Assembly: GCA_030844895.1 (NCBI GenBank)
Contig: JAUTDX010000753.1
Coordinates: 1-64,000 of the forward strand
Origin: Ambrosia x helenae
Taxonomy: Eukaryota > Streptophyta > Magnoliopsida > Asterales > Asteraceae
Length of the DNA: 64,000 bases
Direction: 5' to 3'
Positions 48,790 to 59,344 of the stretch are shown here, in pieces. Each line of letters begins with the position of its first letter. Within the stretch, counting starts at the first letter, position 1. Position numbers and translations under genes: made by a program. The notes under the pieces are model-generated. The model did not search any database and was not told the DNA's origin. It saw only the letters and a list, made by a program, of their open reading frames with translations.

Positions 48790-49165
48790 TTTTTTTTCTT
48801 CATTGTGTTTTCTGCTCGTTCATTGTGTTATAGTATGCACGTGTGTGCGTTACAAATATGCTCATTGTTTTTTTAGCCTACACATGATTTAACTTTATCA
48901 ATTGTGTTTTTAGTATGTTTTCCATTGTGTTTTACACTGTTTATTGTGTTTTACGCAACTAGGTTTTGCGTTTCTAGTGTATAATGTGTTTTATTTTGGT
49001 GTTCATTGTGTTTTAGTGTACTATCCATTGTGTTTTAGTTTGCTCTTCATTGTGTTTTTAATATATCGTTCATTGTGTTTATATTGTTGTTCATTGTGTT
49101 TTATACCCTATTGTTCATTGCATGTTTAGTTTGGAATCCGATGTGTTTTATGTTCTTCGTTGTGT
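48790..49165. repeat. Degenerate TTCATTGTGTTTTA minisatellite upstream of PMEI copy 1
   Basis: About twelve diverged copies of a 25-32 bp unit centred on CATTGTGTTTTAG. A weaker version of the same motif lies upstream of PMEI copy 2 (52255-52460). Confidence 0.75.
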
Positions 49166-49513
49166 CTTACACAACTGGGTTTTCGATTTTTCTTTCAAAA
49201 GTATAACATATGGTACTCATATTAAAGATGAAAAGACGCTTAATTTATGGTATAATTTTTTTAAAAAAAAGTTATGACGCATAAAAAAGTTAACGAAGGT
49301 TTAAAAAATGAGGGGGAAATAGCATGCGACTTGCATGTGTATATTCATTTTTTCTTGTTTTGACAAAACTACCCTTGGCACTTGTGTTTATTCCTTAGAC
49401 ACATATTACTCTTTAGTGGTTTCTCACGCTTCTCATTTTTATTAGCCTTTGTTGGATAACTCAACCCTATACATTCATGCACCTTTTATATGTTATGTAT
49501 TACATACACGTGT

Positions 49514-49656
49514 TGAAGCTGGTGGTATCATTGGAAGCAGCATCTTTATTCCCACGGGGTAGAGGTAAGGTTGTCTGCATGTCTACATATTACCCTCCTC
49601 AGACCCTACCTTGACTCTTGCTATTAGTGTGATTAACTGAGTATGATGATGATGAT
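49514..49656 (+). mobile_element. Au-SINE-type retroposon
   Basis: Contains CCCACGGGGTAGAGGTAAGG, then TACCCTCCTCAGACCCTACC, GATTAACTGAGTATGATG and a GATGATGATG tail, the layout of plant Au SINEs (tRNA-related, short 3' repeat tail). A 17-bp target duplication with two differences flanks it: GTATTACATACACGTGT (49497-49513) and GTATTATATGCACGTGT (49657-49673). Confidence 0.82.
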
Positions 49657-50132
49657 GTATTATATGCACGTGTGAGTGTGAGGATGTCTTACTGGGTGAG
49701 AAATACCAATTTTACCAAGATATGCAAGTCAATTGTAGATGGCTTGGTGATAAAGACCTGTTCTGGCATACTTCTTAAGAACCCGACCCGATCCTTTACT
49801 ATCTTTTGACTTAAGAGTTAAAGCATTTACGATATATGGTTTCATCCGTTGGTGTATGTGATTGGTGCATGTGTTGGCCGGTGAGGAGGATAGATTGTGA
49901 TAGGGAGAGAAGAGAAGGATGGGTGAGTCCGTTTCGTCCGTCCACACATGACACAACTCTAATGTTGCTTCGATCATGCCTTCATTAGTAAAGCACTCCA
50001 TTTGAGATGCTCTTTTTATGATACTTTTTATAAGGTATGCCTACATCTCACATTTCTTAACCTTACTAGTAGCTAGACTACGGGGAGGGGACTTACTAAT
50101 TAATTTTGAAAACAGGTCAAAAAGACAAGTTA

Positions 50133-50459
50133 GATCATCCACAATGCCAACACCGGTCCAAAATTCCAAACGTACCGTCACATTATTTCAAACCATAACC
50201 ATTCCAAACTTACTTTTTCCTACAATTATAAACAATTCCAATCCTCAACCTTATTACCTACTTTTCATTTTATTTAATTTATAACAAAAAAAAAACTTTT
50301 TTTATCTATTCAAAAAGTCATAATTGACCCACCATATTCCAAACCGAACGCGTCCACTCTGCCAAACCCAACCCCGCCAGACCTCCCCCTCCAATGCATA
50401 CCCGTTCGATTTCCACTCGTTCACCCAAGCGGGTGGACGGGTTCGCATTGTTGATGCCC
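50133..50459. mobile_element. Tourist-like (PIF/Harbinger) MITE
   Basis: TTA target duplication at 50130-50132 and 50460-50462. Ends GATCATCCACAATGCCAAC and, in reverse, GGGCATCAACAATGCGAAC. This is the common GGGCATCCACAATG plant MITE family, about 327 bp. Confidence 0.72.
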
Positions 50460-50849
50460 TTATGGTATAAAACATGTGAGGAAAGAATAGTTTGGGTTAT
50501 TTTCCTTTATCACCCTATATATATATATTGAATTTACACTTTTTATATCATACTTTAGTTTTGTTCAACTTTTAAAAAGTTAAAACCCATCTTTGAGAAT
50601 TTTTAACGGATGGTTCAGTATGTTTTCGATTCAATATGATATCCTATATATTTTCTAAAGAGTATCAAACTTTCTATAATATTAATATCACAAATTGGCA
50701 AGTGTTTAATTACTACCATTTTATCCAACAAGAACACACACCATGAACAAGCTTCACATTATCTACCATACCTAATTCATGATAAAGGGCATACACATAT
50801 ATAACGTACTACAAGAATACATGTCACTTCTATTGACAAGTTACACACT

Positions 50850-51491
50850 TTATGACAAAATTTCCGGATTCTTGATGCCACGAGATGCACGATATCGCAT
50901 AGCGAAACGGCTAAACATCGCAAGCGAATTGCTAGCCAATTGCTTCACATTCAACAACCTTGCCTTGATCATAGCCTCCTCCCTCCTGCTGCTGATCCCA
51001 CTCCCTAATATCCCATCAATGCACGTTGACGCATCCGTCAACGCAGCACTGACCCAAGTTTGCACGTTGGTTTCATGCCACATGAAATTTTCATCACCAT
51101 CTTTTCCTATTTTTTGCAACTCTTTAAATGATTGTGTAATCTGGTTCACACCATCGTTGATTTGTTGAATACATTCTTCTATTGCTTGATTGTTTCCATT
51201 GTTAACCTCCGTTTCGTTCAATTTCTTTGCTACCATGTTTAGATAGGCTTTGGTAAACCGCGCTTTGGATAGACATGAAGCTAGAGAAATTTGAGCCAAC
51301 AGTTGTGAGCTTGGTAGTCCAGTTTTACTTACATATGGTAAAAGAGTTTGAACGCATAGATCAGGATATATTGCTGATCGACACTGTAACTCGAGATACA
51401 TTCTTGCTCGAGAACGTGACTCGACGATTGTGGGAAATTCTAAGATTGTGAGAGAGATGATCAACAAAGGGAGAAGAATAAGTTTTGTCAT
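50850..51491 (-). CDS. PMEI-domain secreted protein, copy 2
   Basis: 213 residues, single exon. Signal peptide about 1-25 (LILLPLLIISLTILEF). PMEI domain with Cys37 and Cys46 (CRSAIYPDLC), Cys73, Cys107 (AIEECIQQI) and Cys157 (STCIDGIL), and TWVSAALTD. It is a paralogue of the gene at 47866-48465: NVKQLASNSL and the RASRGIKNP/RASHIVKNP tail are shared. A short VNNGN insertion near residue 96-100 and a longer C-terminus (EILS) distinguish it. The promoter is also related (CCTCTATATAA box and downstream blocks such as AATTCCTTTACGTA). Substrate partner not inferable. Confidence 0.93.
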   Translation of the reverse strand: MTKLILLPLLIISLTILEFPTIVESRSRARMYLELQCRSAIYPDLCVQTLLPYVSKTGLPSSQLLAQISLASCLSKARFTKAYLNMVAKKLNETEVNNGNNQAIEECIQQINDGVNQITQSFKELQKIGKDGDENFMWHETNVQTWVSAALTDASTCIDGILGSGISSRREEAMIKARLLNVKQLASNSLAMFSRFAMRYRASRGIKNPEILS

Positions 51492-51546
51492 TGTTATGAT
51501 TTTTTTGTATGATTTTCTTATACGAAAATAAGAAGAAAGTGAATGG

Positions 51547-51556
51547 ATTATATAGA
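51547..51556 (-). promoter_or_regulatory. TATA box of PMEI copy 2
   Basis: CTCTATATAA on the minus strand about 60 bp upstream of the start codon, matching the box of copy 1. Confidence 0.55.
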
Positions 51557-51741
51557 GGGTCAGTTGTCACCTGCATATTGAATAAACATTGAACTTAATC
51601 TATCATAATTCCTTTACGTAGAAAATCTGTTTCATATCACACATGCAACTTGCTTATGAAATTAAAATGTTGCATTAATTTATTTCCGAAACACTTTTTC
51701 CAATATAAAGATTGAGTAAATAAAAAAACCAAGTAACCTTG

Positions 51742-51945
51742 ACAGTTGGTGCGTTGGCACCGGAAGCCATCCGGTTCCTTGCCAGAGTTTAACGGGTCGT
51801 TCATAGCAATTTTTCGACCCCCAGGGACAAGGATTTGTCTTTAGTAGGTTTAGTTTTGCTATTCAGAAATGGGTGGCGGCGCAGCCTGTTGCCCGTCTGC
51901 CAGTCATTATGTAAAATTCTATTAACGTATGAATGAAAATCTCTT
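51742..51945 (+). mobile_element. 5'-truncated copy of the YLDD retroelement
   Basis: On the plus strand GGCACCGGAAGCCATCCGGT translates as the LAPEAIRFL block, then VVHS-type and GQGFVF-like words across frame shifts, ending GTCATTATGTAA like the full element. It lies between PMEI copy 2 and the upstream minisatellite, so it post-dates the PMEI duplication. Confidence 0.72.
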
Positions 51946-52254
51946 TAAGTAACCTTGTTTAACTTAATCAATTGACTCGTCAGATATATATCAAGACTTA
52001 TCAACATATACTCGTTGAAATATAAAAACACCATTAGGGTGTTAGAACTCGTTTTCTTCATATTTTAATATCAAATGTGGGGTTATGATCAAGTATACAG
52101 TGAACGAAAAATAGGAAGTTGTAGGAAGGGTATCAAACGGACTCTGATTCAACTCATTCAAACGACATTGGAACTGTCTCATCAAACCATACAATCTTAG
52201 TTTTTAGGTTTTTGCGTTTTTTTTATTTTTAGCTTGCAATTTTAGAAGTTACGT

Positions 52255-52460
52255 TATATCATTGTGTCTTTTATGTAGCATTGTGTTTTTTTCTTATTTT
52301 CATCATTGTATCAATTTTGCAATTTATTGTGTCTTTTTTCTTCGGCCTTGTATTATAGCTTTCGGCATTTTGTTATATTTTGAGGCTAATTGTATCATAT
52401 TTCGTGATCTATTGTGTCTTTTGTATCCTTCTCACCTTTCTCATTTTTGTTACATTGTGT
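52255..52460. repeat. Degenerate TTGTGTCTTTT repeat upstream of PMEI copy 2
   Basis: Several diverged CATTGTGTCTTTT/TATTGTGTCTTTT units, the counterpart of the array upstream of copy 1. Confidence 0.5.
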
Positions 52461-52617
52461 AGGATAATTAGACCCATCAAATGTGTTCATGAATTTAAAC
52501 TATGTACAATTTTATTTTTTTATTTTATTTTTATTTTGCTTTATATAATTCTCTTTTTTTCGAACTTCATATCATTTAATTAATGTTATCTTACGATCCG
52601 TTTGTCACCGTTTAGAA

Positions 52618-52650
52618 CTAGTATTATACCCGTCCGCTGGGACGGGTTCT
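52618..52650 (-). mobile_element. Helitron 3' end
   Basis: Minus strand: CCCGTCC-CAGC-GGACGGG hairpin, TATAATA, CTAG, then host T. A perfect 7-bp stem. The body would extend rightwards; its 5' end was not located. Confidence 0.7.
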
Positions 52651-53226
52651 TAAAATTTATAATATCCAAATATGTGTACATTAAAGATTCAGATAATGAC
52701 TTATCCAACCGGGATTAGTAGGCGCGGAAGTTGGTTAATTCCGGTACATAACTCAAATTTTGTTATTTAGTTGGCACAATTTGACATCTTTCCTTATTTT
52801 TTATAATCCCGAAACTTTAAGAAAAAAAACAAACAATAACGAAACAACTTCAAACATATAATGGCATGCATGAATTGATGATGAGTTGACAATTAAGATT
52901 TTATTCGATTGTTGCGAAGGAAAACGTTAAATTATACTTTTTATTCTAGTTTTATACGCATCAGTTGGTGGTATAATGTCATAAAACAAACATGGTCCAT
53001 CCATTTAAAAAATGTAACTGAACAAAAACAGAAAAATGGGCATACAAATTAATGCTCAAACAGCCAAACGAATCACAATGAAGTAGCTGAATATGTTTGA
53101 ACTTTAAAGCAACTACGTAACAAACCTAACATAAAAAACAACAGTAAACGTGCTTCAACAACCTTCAACAACATCCACAACCAAGTAACAAAGCCCTCAC
53201 GCCCCGTCGAAAAGTCCCCGCCCAAG

Positions 53227-53247
53227 CCCCCCCCCCCCCCCCCCCCC
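53227..53247. repeat. Poly-C tract
   Basis: Twenty-one consecutive C. Confidence 0.9.
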
Positions 53248-53259
53248 ACTCCACGTAGG

Positions 53260-54000
53260 TGGCCTATGATTTTATATTATTAACTAAAGCATGATAGTTT
53301 GTTCCTATATTGTTATTTTCTTATTTAATATCAATAGGGCAACATTGCCGGACCATGCTCATTGTCAACGAATTCATTTCTATGTATTTAGTCTAACCCC
53401 TTATATCACAAATCCATATGCTTCATTTCAACATTGCCTATATTTTTGGCAATTGGAACATATCATCTTTGCCGGTTCAAGTATAAATAGAACCTTAAAA
53501 ACATAGCAAACCCATTTTGTATTAACTCGTGATTTGTAGGAGTGCTCACCCACCATTAGTTCGAAACATTCCATGCATCATCCAAAGGGATTTATCTCGT
53601 TACAGGTTTTGTATAATAATAAAAAAAATGGTATGTGGAGGAGACCCTCTGGCCCCTGGTATCCATATTGGATACCGATCATCCCACCCCACAAGGGTTA
53701 TGATCCCGGCAAAATACCTCAAAGTGTTGTTGTATAATAATCAAAGCATGTGTTATTCCAAAATACAAACATAGACAAAAAGTGTGTATATTTTATTGTT
53801 ATGTGAAACTAAAGCTAGTTAGGTTTGGTGAGTTAGTTGTGTTAGTGGTGTATTATTTGTTGTATTTGGGCTATTTGTTAACTGAAGCTATATCAATGGT
53901 ACCAAAATATATTAAGCACCAAATAATACATGGTTTATAGCAACTAATATTGTTAAGTGTAAAGAATCATCAACCAACCTTACGAATTGCATCAAGTTCA
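53260..54000. other. No gene seen
   Basis: AT-rich sequence between the poly-C tract and the first 155-bp repeat. Plus-strand open frames here show no family resemblance. Confidence 0.35.
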
Positions 54001-54004
54001 TAGA

Positions 54005-54159
54005 GTAGGATTATGGGTGTGTGAGTTAGCCGGTCTGAAAAGTATAATAAGATATGACTTGGTTACAAAAAGGTGCGCCCAAGGTGGGAGGCGAGCTGGA
54101 AAACGCGCTAGGGGCTTGAGGCGGCGCCTCTTGTACTTATGGGTCCGAACTAAATTAAG
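54005..54159. repeat. 155-bp dispersed repeat, copy 1
   Basis: Runs from GTAGGATTATGGGTGTGTGA to ACTAAATTAAG and is about 90-95% alike to 55406-55560 by eye. The GGTGCGCCCAAGGTG and GGGGCTTGAGGCGGC words match a repeat type common in eudicots. Confidence 0.85.
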
Positions 54160-54586
54160 GACATTTTTGTTGTTTGATATATAAACAAACTTCCAGTAAC
54201 CGTTTCTTGAATGTCCAGTTTGTTAGCCCTACCAACATCAGTTCTAGCAGTGGCAATATTAGTAGCTCATGCAGTTGGGTAACATGTTCAAACACATTCA
54301 GGTCAAAATAAGTCACTAATACAAGTCAAGAGAGTCCGGGTCGGTTGACCCTAAATTACATTATTTAATCATTTTTTATTTCTTTTACTAAATAGTTATT
54401 GTGCTAAATATTATAGCAAGATCATAATTATTGCAATAACAATCTAAGTTTTGATGAATAAAATGATTTAAAAGGTTTGATACATTTTAAACACACTCTT
54501 GCAGTAAGTATGGCTCGGTATGGTGTACTTTGCAACAGACAGAGGATACGTAAAGCTATTTATAACTCAACCTTAAGATTTTTTAC

Positions 54587-55020
54587 TTAAACCATGAAAG
54601 TGGTCACAAAATGAAGCAATTTTTTTGTTTTTGTTTCTGCGGAAATTCCTGAAACGATATGTAGAATGCTAAGAGCTAGTTCTCTGAACCTCTTTTTAAG
54701 AATATAAGCGAACTCCAATTCACCAAATACTTTCTGTATTACCTTTATATACGGTATGAAACCTGTGTTTGTCATTCTGGTAACAACTTTACCTGCTAAA
54801 ACAAACAAATTCGATTCTAAACACGTCTCAACAACCAACTCATAGCTCTTGAACCCGATTTGTATATCCATTTCGTCAAGAAAAATAATCATCTCAACTG
54901 CTTTATGCGCATATTTGTTAGCACGCATTGACTTCAGAACTTTAACCACCAATTCTTTCCTAGGAGATAATCTAAACTTAGATACCATCTCCTTCATTAA
55001 CTCTTCAATATTTTTGTCTT
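54587..55020 (-). pseudogene. C-terminal fragment of a pentatricopeptide-repeat protein
   Basis: Minus-strand frame EELMKEMVSKFRLSPRKELV, then KVLKSMRANKYAHKAVEMI, GFKSYELVVETCLESNLFVL, AGKVVTRMTNTGFIPYIKV. The helix-turn-helix spacing and GFIPYIKV-type tail resemble the last repeats of an organellar RNA-binding PPR protein. There is no N-terminus, no targeting peptide and only about 140 codons, so it is a captured or truncated fragment. It ends about 130 bp before an AP2 fragment on the same strand. The exact parent gene was not identified. Confidence 0.6.
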
Positions 55021-55153
55021 TCTAAGCTGACAGAACAGACCAATTACAGAACCGAAACTAACTAAACGGAAAGTTGATTTCGGAAGGCACTTCTTGTTTA
55101 TGTGGTAAACTTGTTTTTCTAGTAATTGTATTAGTGTTGTTGAAAAACGGTGG

Positions 55154-56290
55154 CTATGATTCCTCCATCAAACCAAAATTGTTAACTGGCAATACAGTTA
55201 ATTCTGGATGTGTTTTTGGCTCATCGGGAGGTTGTGTTCCTGGCTTCAGCCATCTAAAGTAAGTACTTAAGTCAAAGTTGGTCACTGTATTCACGCCTCG
55301 GTATCCAATTGCTGCTATGTCGTAAGCACGAGCGGCTTCTTCTTGGGTGCCTATAAGACGATATTTGGTAACTGAAGTTATTAATATTTGGGGTTTATTA
55401 GTGAAGTAGGATTATGGGTGTGTAAGTTAGCCGGTCTAAAAAGTAAAATAAGATATGACTTGGTTACAAAAAGGTGCGCCCAAGGTGCAAGGCGAGCTGG
55501 AAAACGTGCTAGGGGCTTGAGGCGGCTCCCTATGTACTTATGGGTCAGAACTAAATTAAGCTGAGTAGGATGTTGATATGTAAAAAACAACCAAAGGGTT
55601 GAAGAAATTATGAAATTTTACATGATAAAAAAGTTGATGTGTAAAATAGACGAGAGCAGCGCCTCATTTACGTTATGCACACGCGCCTTGGCTTTTGGGA
55701 CCTAAACGCCTCATAGCGCTTTTTTAAACCAAGGTTTATCATCTAAACTGAATTTAACTTACTGTAAGTTCCAAGGTAGAGATATTTGTTTCCGAATACT
55801 CTTCCAATCCGAGCTTCCCATCTTCCATTATGATGATGCCTCGCTACTCCCCGATACTTTGATACTCCTCTTGAGAATCCACAGCTTCTCCTGAAAAAAT
55901 CGAACAAATTGTATTAATGGAACTTTGTTTACAATAGTACTTTCTTACTATCTAATTGTTCATCCACAAAGCAGATCAAAGTAGAAAAAAGAAACAAAAT
56001 TAGTTCAATATTTCTTGATCTTAAAAGAAATACAAACTTTGTAACAATAACAATAAATGATTAAAATCTAAAGAGTTGAATACATTTTTTTACCTTGCTT
56101 TCCTTTCTTTTTCTGTGTAACATTCCAAGAAAGTTTATCCCACAAATGTGCTTCATATCCACATGTCCATCTATGCTTGCTCACACCGCGAGAACTTCTT
56201 TTCACAGTGGTTGGCGAAGCCTGACCCGATTGTTGACTCGGGGTCAACTGCTGAGCTTTGCAGTCCAGTGTAACCTGACTAACCTCATCA
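55154..56290 (-). pseudogene. ADAP/WRI-type AP2 transcription factor fragment with internal deletion
   Basis: Three exon-like blocks on the minus strand. 56094-56290: PTTVKRSSRGVSKHRWTCGY, EAHLWDKLSWNVTQKKKGKQ (first half of AP2 domain 1, lacking two residues of the usual SSRFRGV/SSIYRGV start). 55763-55890: SCGFSRGVSKYRGVARHHHN, GRWEARIGRVFGNKYLYLGTY. 55154-55350: STQEEAARAYDIAAIGYRG, TNFDLSTYFRWLKPG, ending MEES and stop. The last two splice in frame (GT-AG) into a complete AP2 domain 2. The exons for the second half of AP2 domain 1 and the linker (YLGAYD...ALKYWG region) are absent from the 200 bp between the first two blocks. The intron between the last two blocks carries the 155-bp repeat. 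A non-functional gene copy is most likely. Confidence 0.8.
55406..55560. repeat. 155-bp dispersed repeat, copy 2 (in AP2 intron)
   Basis: Second copy of the repeat at 54005-54159, same orientation. About 80 bp further on, GCGCCTTGGC...CGCCTCATAGCGC words continue the element to about 55,735. Confidence 0.85.
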
Positions 56291-56299
56291 GGTTTTATA

Positions 56300-57260
56300 A
56301 AAAAATGAATGTACTATTAATCATTGTTTTATAAAAAAATGATATAAAAAGATCAATTAATAATTAATAAATCACCTCATCAGGTATTCAGGTTAAATCA
56401 TGAATGGATCCAAATCCAATGCAAAATCATGTATCGTCAGTTATCGGATTAGTAGCAGCAGTCATCAACTCTGTTTGTTTACATAGAAGAAAAAGTCATG
56501 AATATAGGATTTTGTGACTTAATTGTTTTTGTCTACATTTTGATATAAGTGTCACCTTAATACAAGAACAACAATAAAGTAATAAGTGAGTAATTACCTA
56601 GCATCTTTAAAAGGAGTTAACATAAAATGAAGCGAGCATCTAGCATCAGCCATTGAATAAAGGTGGGTCCAATGTCAATGATTAACAAAATTGCATTCCC
56701 TCTCTTCATCCTCTAGGAGTTGTGAAGCCATGAACACAAGTGAGTCTGATGAAATGCTTTCTAATGAATATATTCTTGATGACATAGCATCAGGTGATGA
56801 CTATGAAGCGTTGAATTGTGTTCACTGTGCCAACCTTGGTTTTTTCAAGTTTAAGTAAAGTATTGAATAAGAGAAAAGCGCTTATATAGTTAAGTGTTTG
56901 TACCAATTTGAAACCATTTTTCCTGCTTGGAGGGTTGACTCCTTTATAGCAAGTTCAGCAACTTGTCTAAGAAGAGCTAGCTTTTATGCCAGTGCAACAC
57001 GCCTGCCAAAATATAACCAATATAAGAAGAAAAAAAAAATATTTTTTCTACAATTTTTATCACCTAAACATACATAGGATTTGTCTCTCTGTTCATATCG
57101 AACTTCACGAATGTTCACCGTTAGTTACATGACTTCTAATTGCCCTGCAAAAAAATATAACTTGATCCAATAAAAGTGTATTTAAGACTACCAAATATAA
57201 TAATTCTTGACAAAACTATTACCTGCACATTTGTTCCATTTCCATTGCAAGTTACTACAA
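56300..57260. other. No supported gene
   Basis: A plus-strand frame at 56,730-56,857 (NTSESDEMLSNEYILDDIA) is open but short and unmatched. The rest is AT-rich. Confidence 0.3.
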
Positions 57261-57263
57261 AAC

Positions 57264-57415
57264 AAAAACAACACAGTTAGAAGGATGCCTTGTTTGGCAT
57301 TTTATCCAGCAACTAACCTGATCAATGAACATGTGAAAACAAAAACAACACAGTTAGAAGGATGCTCTATTTGGCATTTCATCCGGTAATTAATCTGACC
57401 AATGAACATGTGAGA
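57264..57415. repeat. 76-bp tandem duplication
   Basis: Two consecutive diverged units, each starting CAAAAACAACACAGTTAGAA and ending CAATGAACATGTGA, with about eight differences. Confidence 0.8.
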
Positions 57416-57419
57416 ATAG

Positions 57420-58340
57420 TCAAATTTCCCAATTTGTAAGAGGTAAGAAATGGGGATTTCATATGGGAGTAAGACAAAAATTAACCAAAACCTGAGAGGC
57501 CACCATTAATTATGGAAGAACAAACGTATTCAAATCCAAGCGAAACTGGAAACATGAATCGATAACGGAATTCAGTTAGATTGCAGAAAACACAAATATG
57601 AACTAATTAAAGTATAATTACACAAACCTGATGAACTAATTCGATTGAGCAGTTGAGCACAGAAATAGGAGACTGGGTTTGTGATCTACCAGCCAACTTC
57701 CACAGGTTTTGCCTATTTTCCAGGAGAGAGATGAGGGGGTGGGAGTTTATAGTGGGTGGCGGAAGTTGGCTGAAAAAGAGATACATGACTGGCCATGAAC
57801 CCCTTAATCCCTTATTATATAGCCTTCTATTCGATTGAAGCAGTTACGAGAGGAGGAGGAAGTGAGAGATTGGGTAATGGGGTGAGTGGGTTTGCAATAA
57901 TGGAGAAAACAGAATCCTAAAAAATAGGAACTCTTAACTTGCTTTGCAAAAATGTAACTGCCAAATTTTTAGAGTATGAATGGCTGAGATTGATTTTAGA
58001 GAATAAGTGATTAATTATTGTGGCCAGGATTTTCTAAAAATTCAGTTTTCATTGTGTTGACCAACAGTTTTGATGTGGTGAACAATATAATAATAATAAT
58101 ATGGTAGAGTGCTGGTAGCAACTGCCATCTTGTCGTGCAAATGATCAGTAGCCGACTTTACCGTCATGGATTTAAGTTGCGAACTTTATGGATGCTTGTC
58201 TTGAGAAAGTGAAACATTAGAAATTGCTTGACAAACTAATACAGGACTTGACTTGTTACCGTAATTAACGATCGTATGAGCTAGCTGGAGTGGTAGATGA
58301 AGATGAAAGTTAACTTAATTAAACATATATTGTTTGATAA
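57420..58340. other. No gene seen
   Basis: AT-rich; a GGAAGTTGGCTG/CCAGCCAACTTCC inverted pair around 57,687-57,773 could form a hairpin (about 60-bp spacer). No exon supported. Confidence 0.35.
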
Positions 58341-58346
58341 TCTAAA

Positions 58347-58380
58347 CTAGGGTATAACCCGTGCATGTTACGATGGGCTA
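58347..58380 (-). mobile_element. Helitron 3' end
   Basis: Minus strand: CCCATCGTAACATGCACGGG hairpin, TTATACC, CTAG, then host T. Confidence 0.6.
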
Positions 58381-58928
58381 AACCGAATCGTTTTTGGTGT
58401 GATAATATATATGTACATCGGCATAGTAACCAGAAGAGGATGACTAAGTACGGTACCGTTAGCAACCGAAAGAGAAAACAAAAATATAAAGTGGTAGTGC
58501 AACCAAAACGATAAGAAAAATTTATGTCAAATGTAAAACAACTGATAACATACATAAAAATAAGAACGAAAATGTATTATATCTGACCTGAGTCATTTTT
58601 TTAAAAAAAAAATATTTACATCAAAACGTATACAAACTTGAATTCAAACCGAAACATAGATGAAAAAAATAAAACTTGAAACTTTATAAACTCGATGGTG
58701 TAATTGAAAACGTACATAAAAATAAGACCAAAAATGTATAATATCTAACTTGACTCATAACTAATTTAAATTTATAGTGATAGGTACGTAAAAAATAAAC
58801 TTAAAACTTTAGAAACTTAGAAAGGGTAGTGTTTAAATTTGCTTAAGTAAACTAGAAGAATTATATGGAACGAAAATAATTAATGAATTGTTTTAGTTTA
58901 TCGTTATCAAATCTTACTAAATACTAAA

Positions 58929-58965
58929 CTAGGTTAAAACTTGTGATATTACACAGGGTTGAACC
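58929..58965 (-). mobile_element. Degenerate Helitron 3' end
   Basis: Minus strand: CCCTGTGTAATATCACAAG imperfect hairpin, TTTTAAC, CTAG, then T. Same layout as at 58,347 with a decayed stem. Confidence 0.45.
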
Positions 58966-58977
58966 AATAAAAATATT

Positions 58978-59100
58978 AAAGTGGGGCTAGAGGTTTTAGC
59001 CTCTTGGTAGGAGGTTATGAGTTCAATCTCAAACAATGGGTATATTATTTATAAATATAGGAGTTTGGGAAGTAACGTTAACCATTAAAAAACATTGGAA
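58978..59100 (+). repeat. SINE-like repeat
   Basis: GGGGCTAGAGGTTTTAGCCT and, 40 bp on, ATGAGTTCAATCTC, which resembles a pol III B box; an A-rich tail follows. Family not identified. Confidence 0.4.
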
Positions 59101-59344
59101 AAAAAACATTGGAAAAATAAGAAAATAGTTGAGAAAACTAAATATTAAATAAATAAGAGAGACGTAGAAAAATTATAATTTATTATTTTAATTTAATAGG
59201 AGACAATGCGAGGAAATTATAATTTGATAAGAGAGAAAGGCGAGAAAATAAGAGTATGGATGCACAAGAAAGTGATATGTGACCTTAAAAATGTCAGTTC
59301 ACTTCGTATGCTATGCTAACATGAATTGCCCCTATTTTGTTAAT

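Noticed and set aside
57207..57389. Plus-strand frame with internal repetition
   Set aside because: Produced by the 76-bp tandem duplication.
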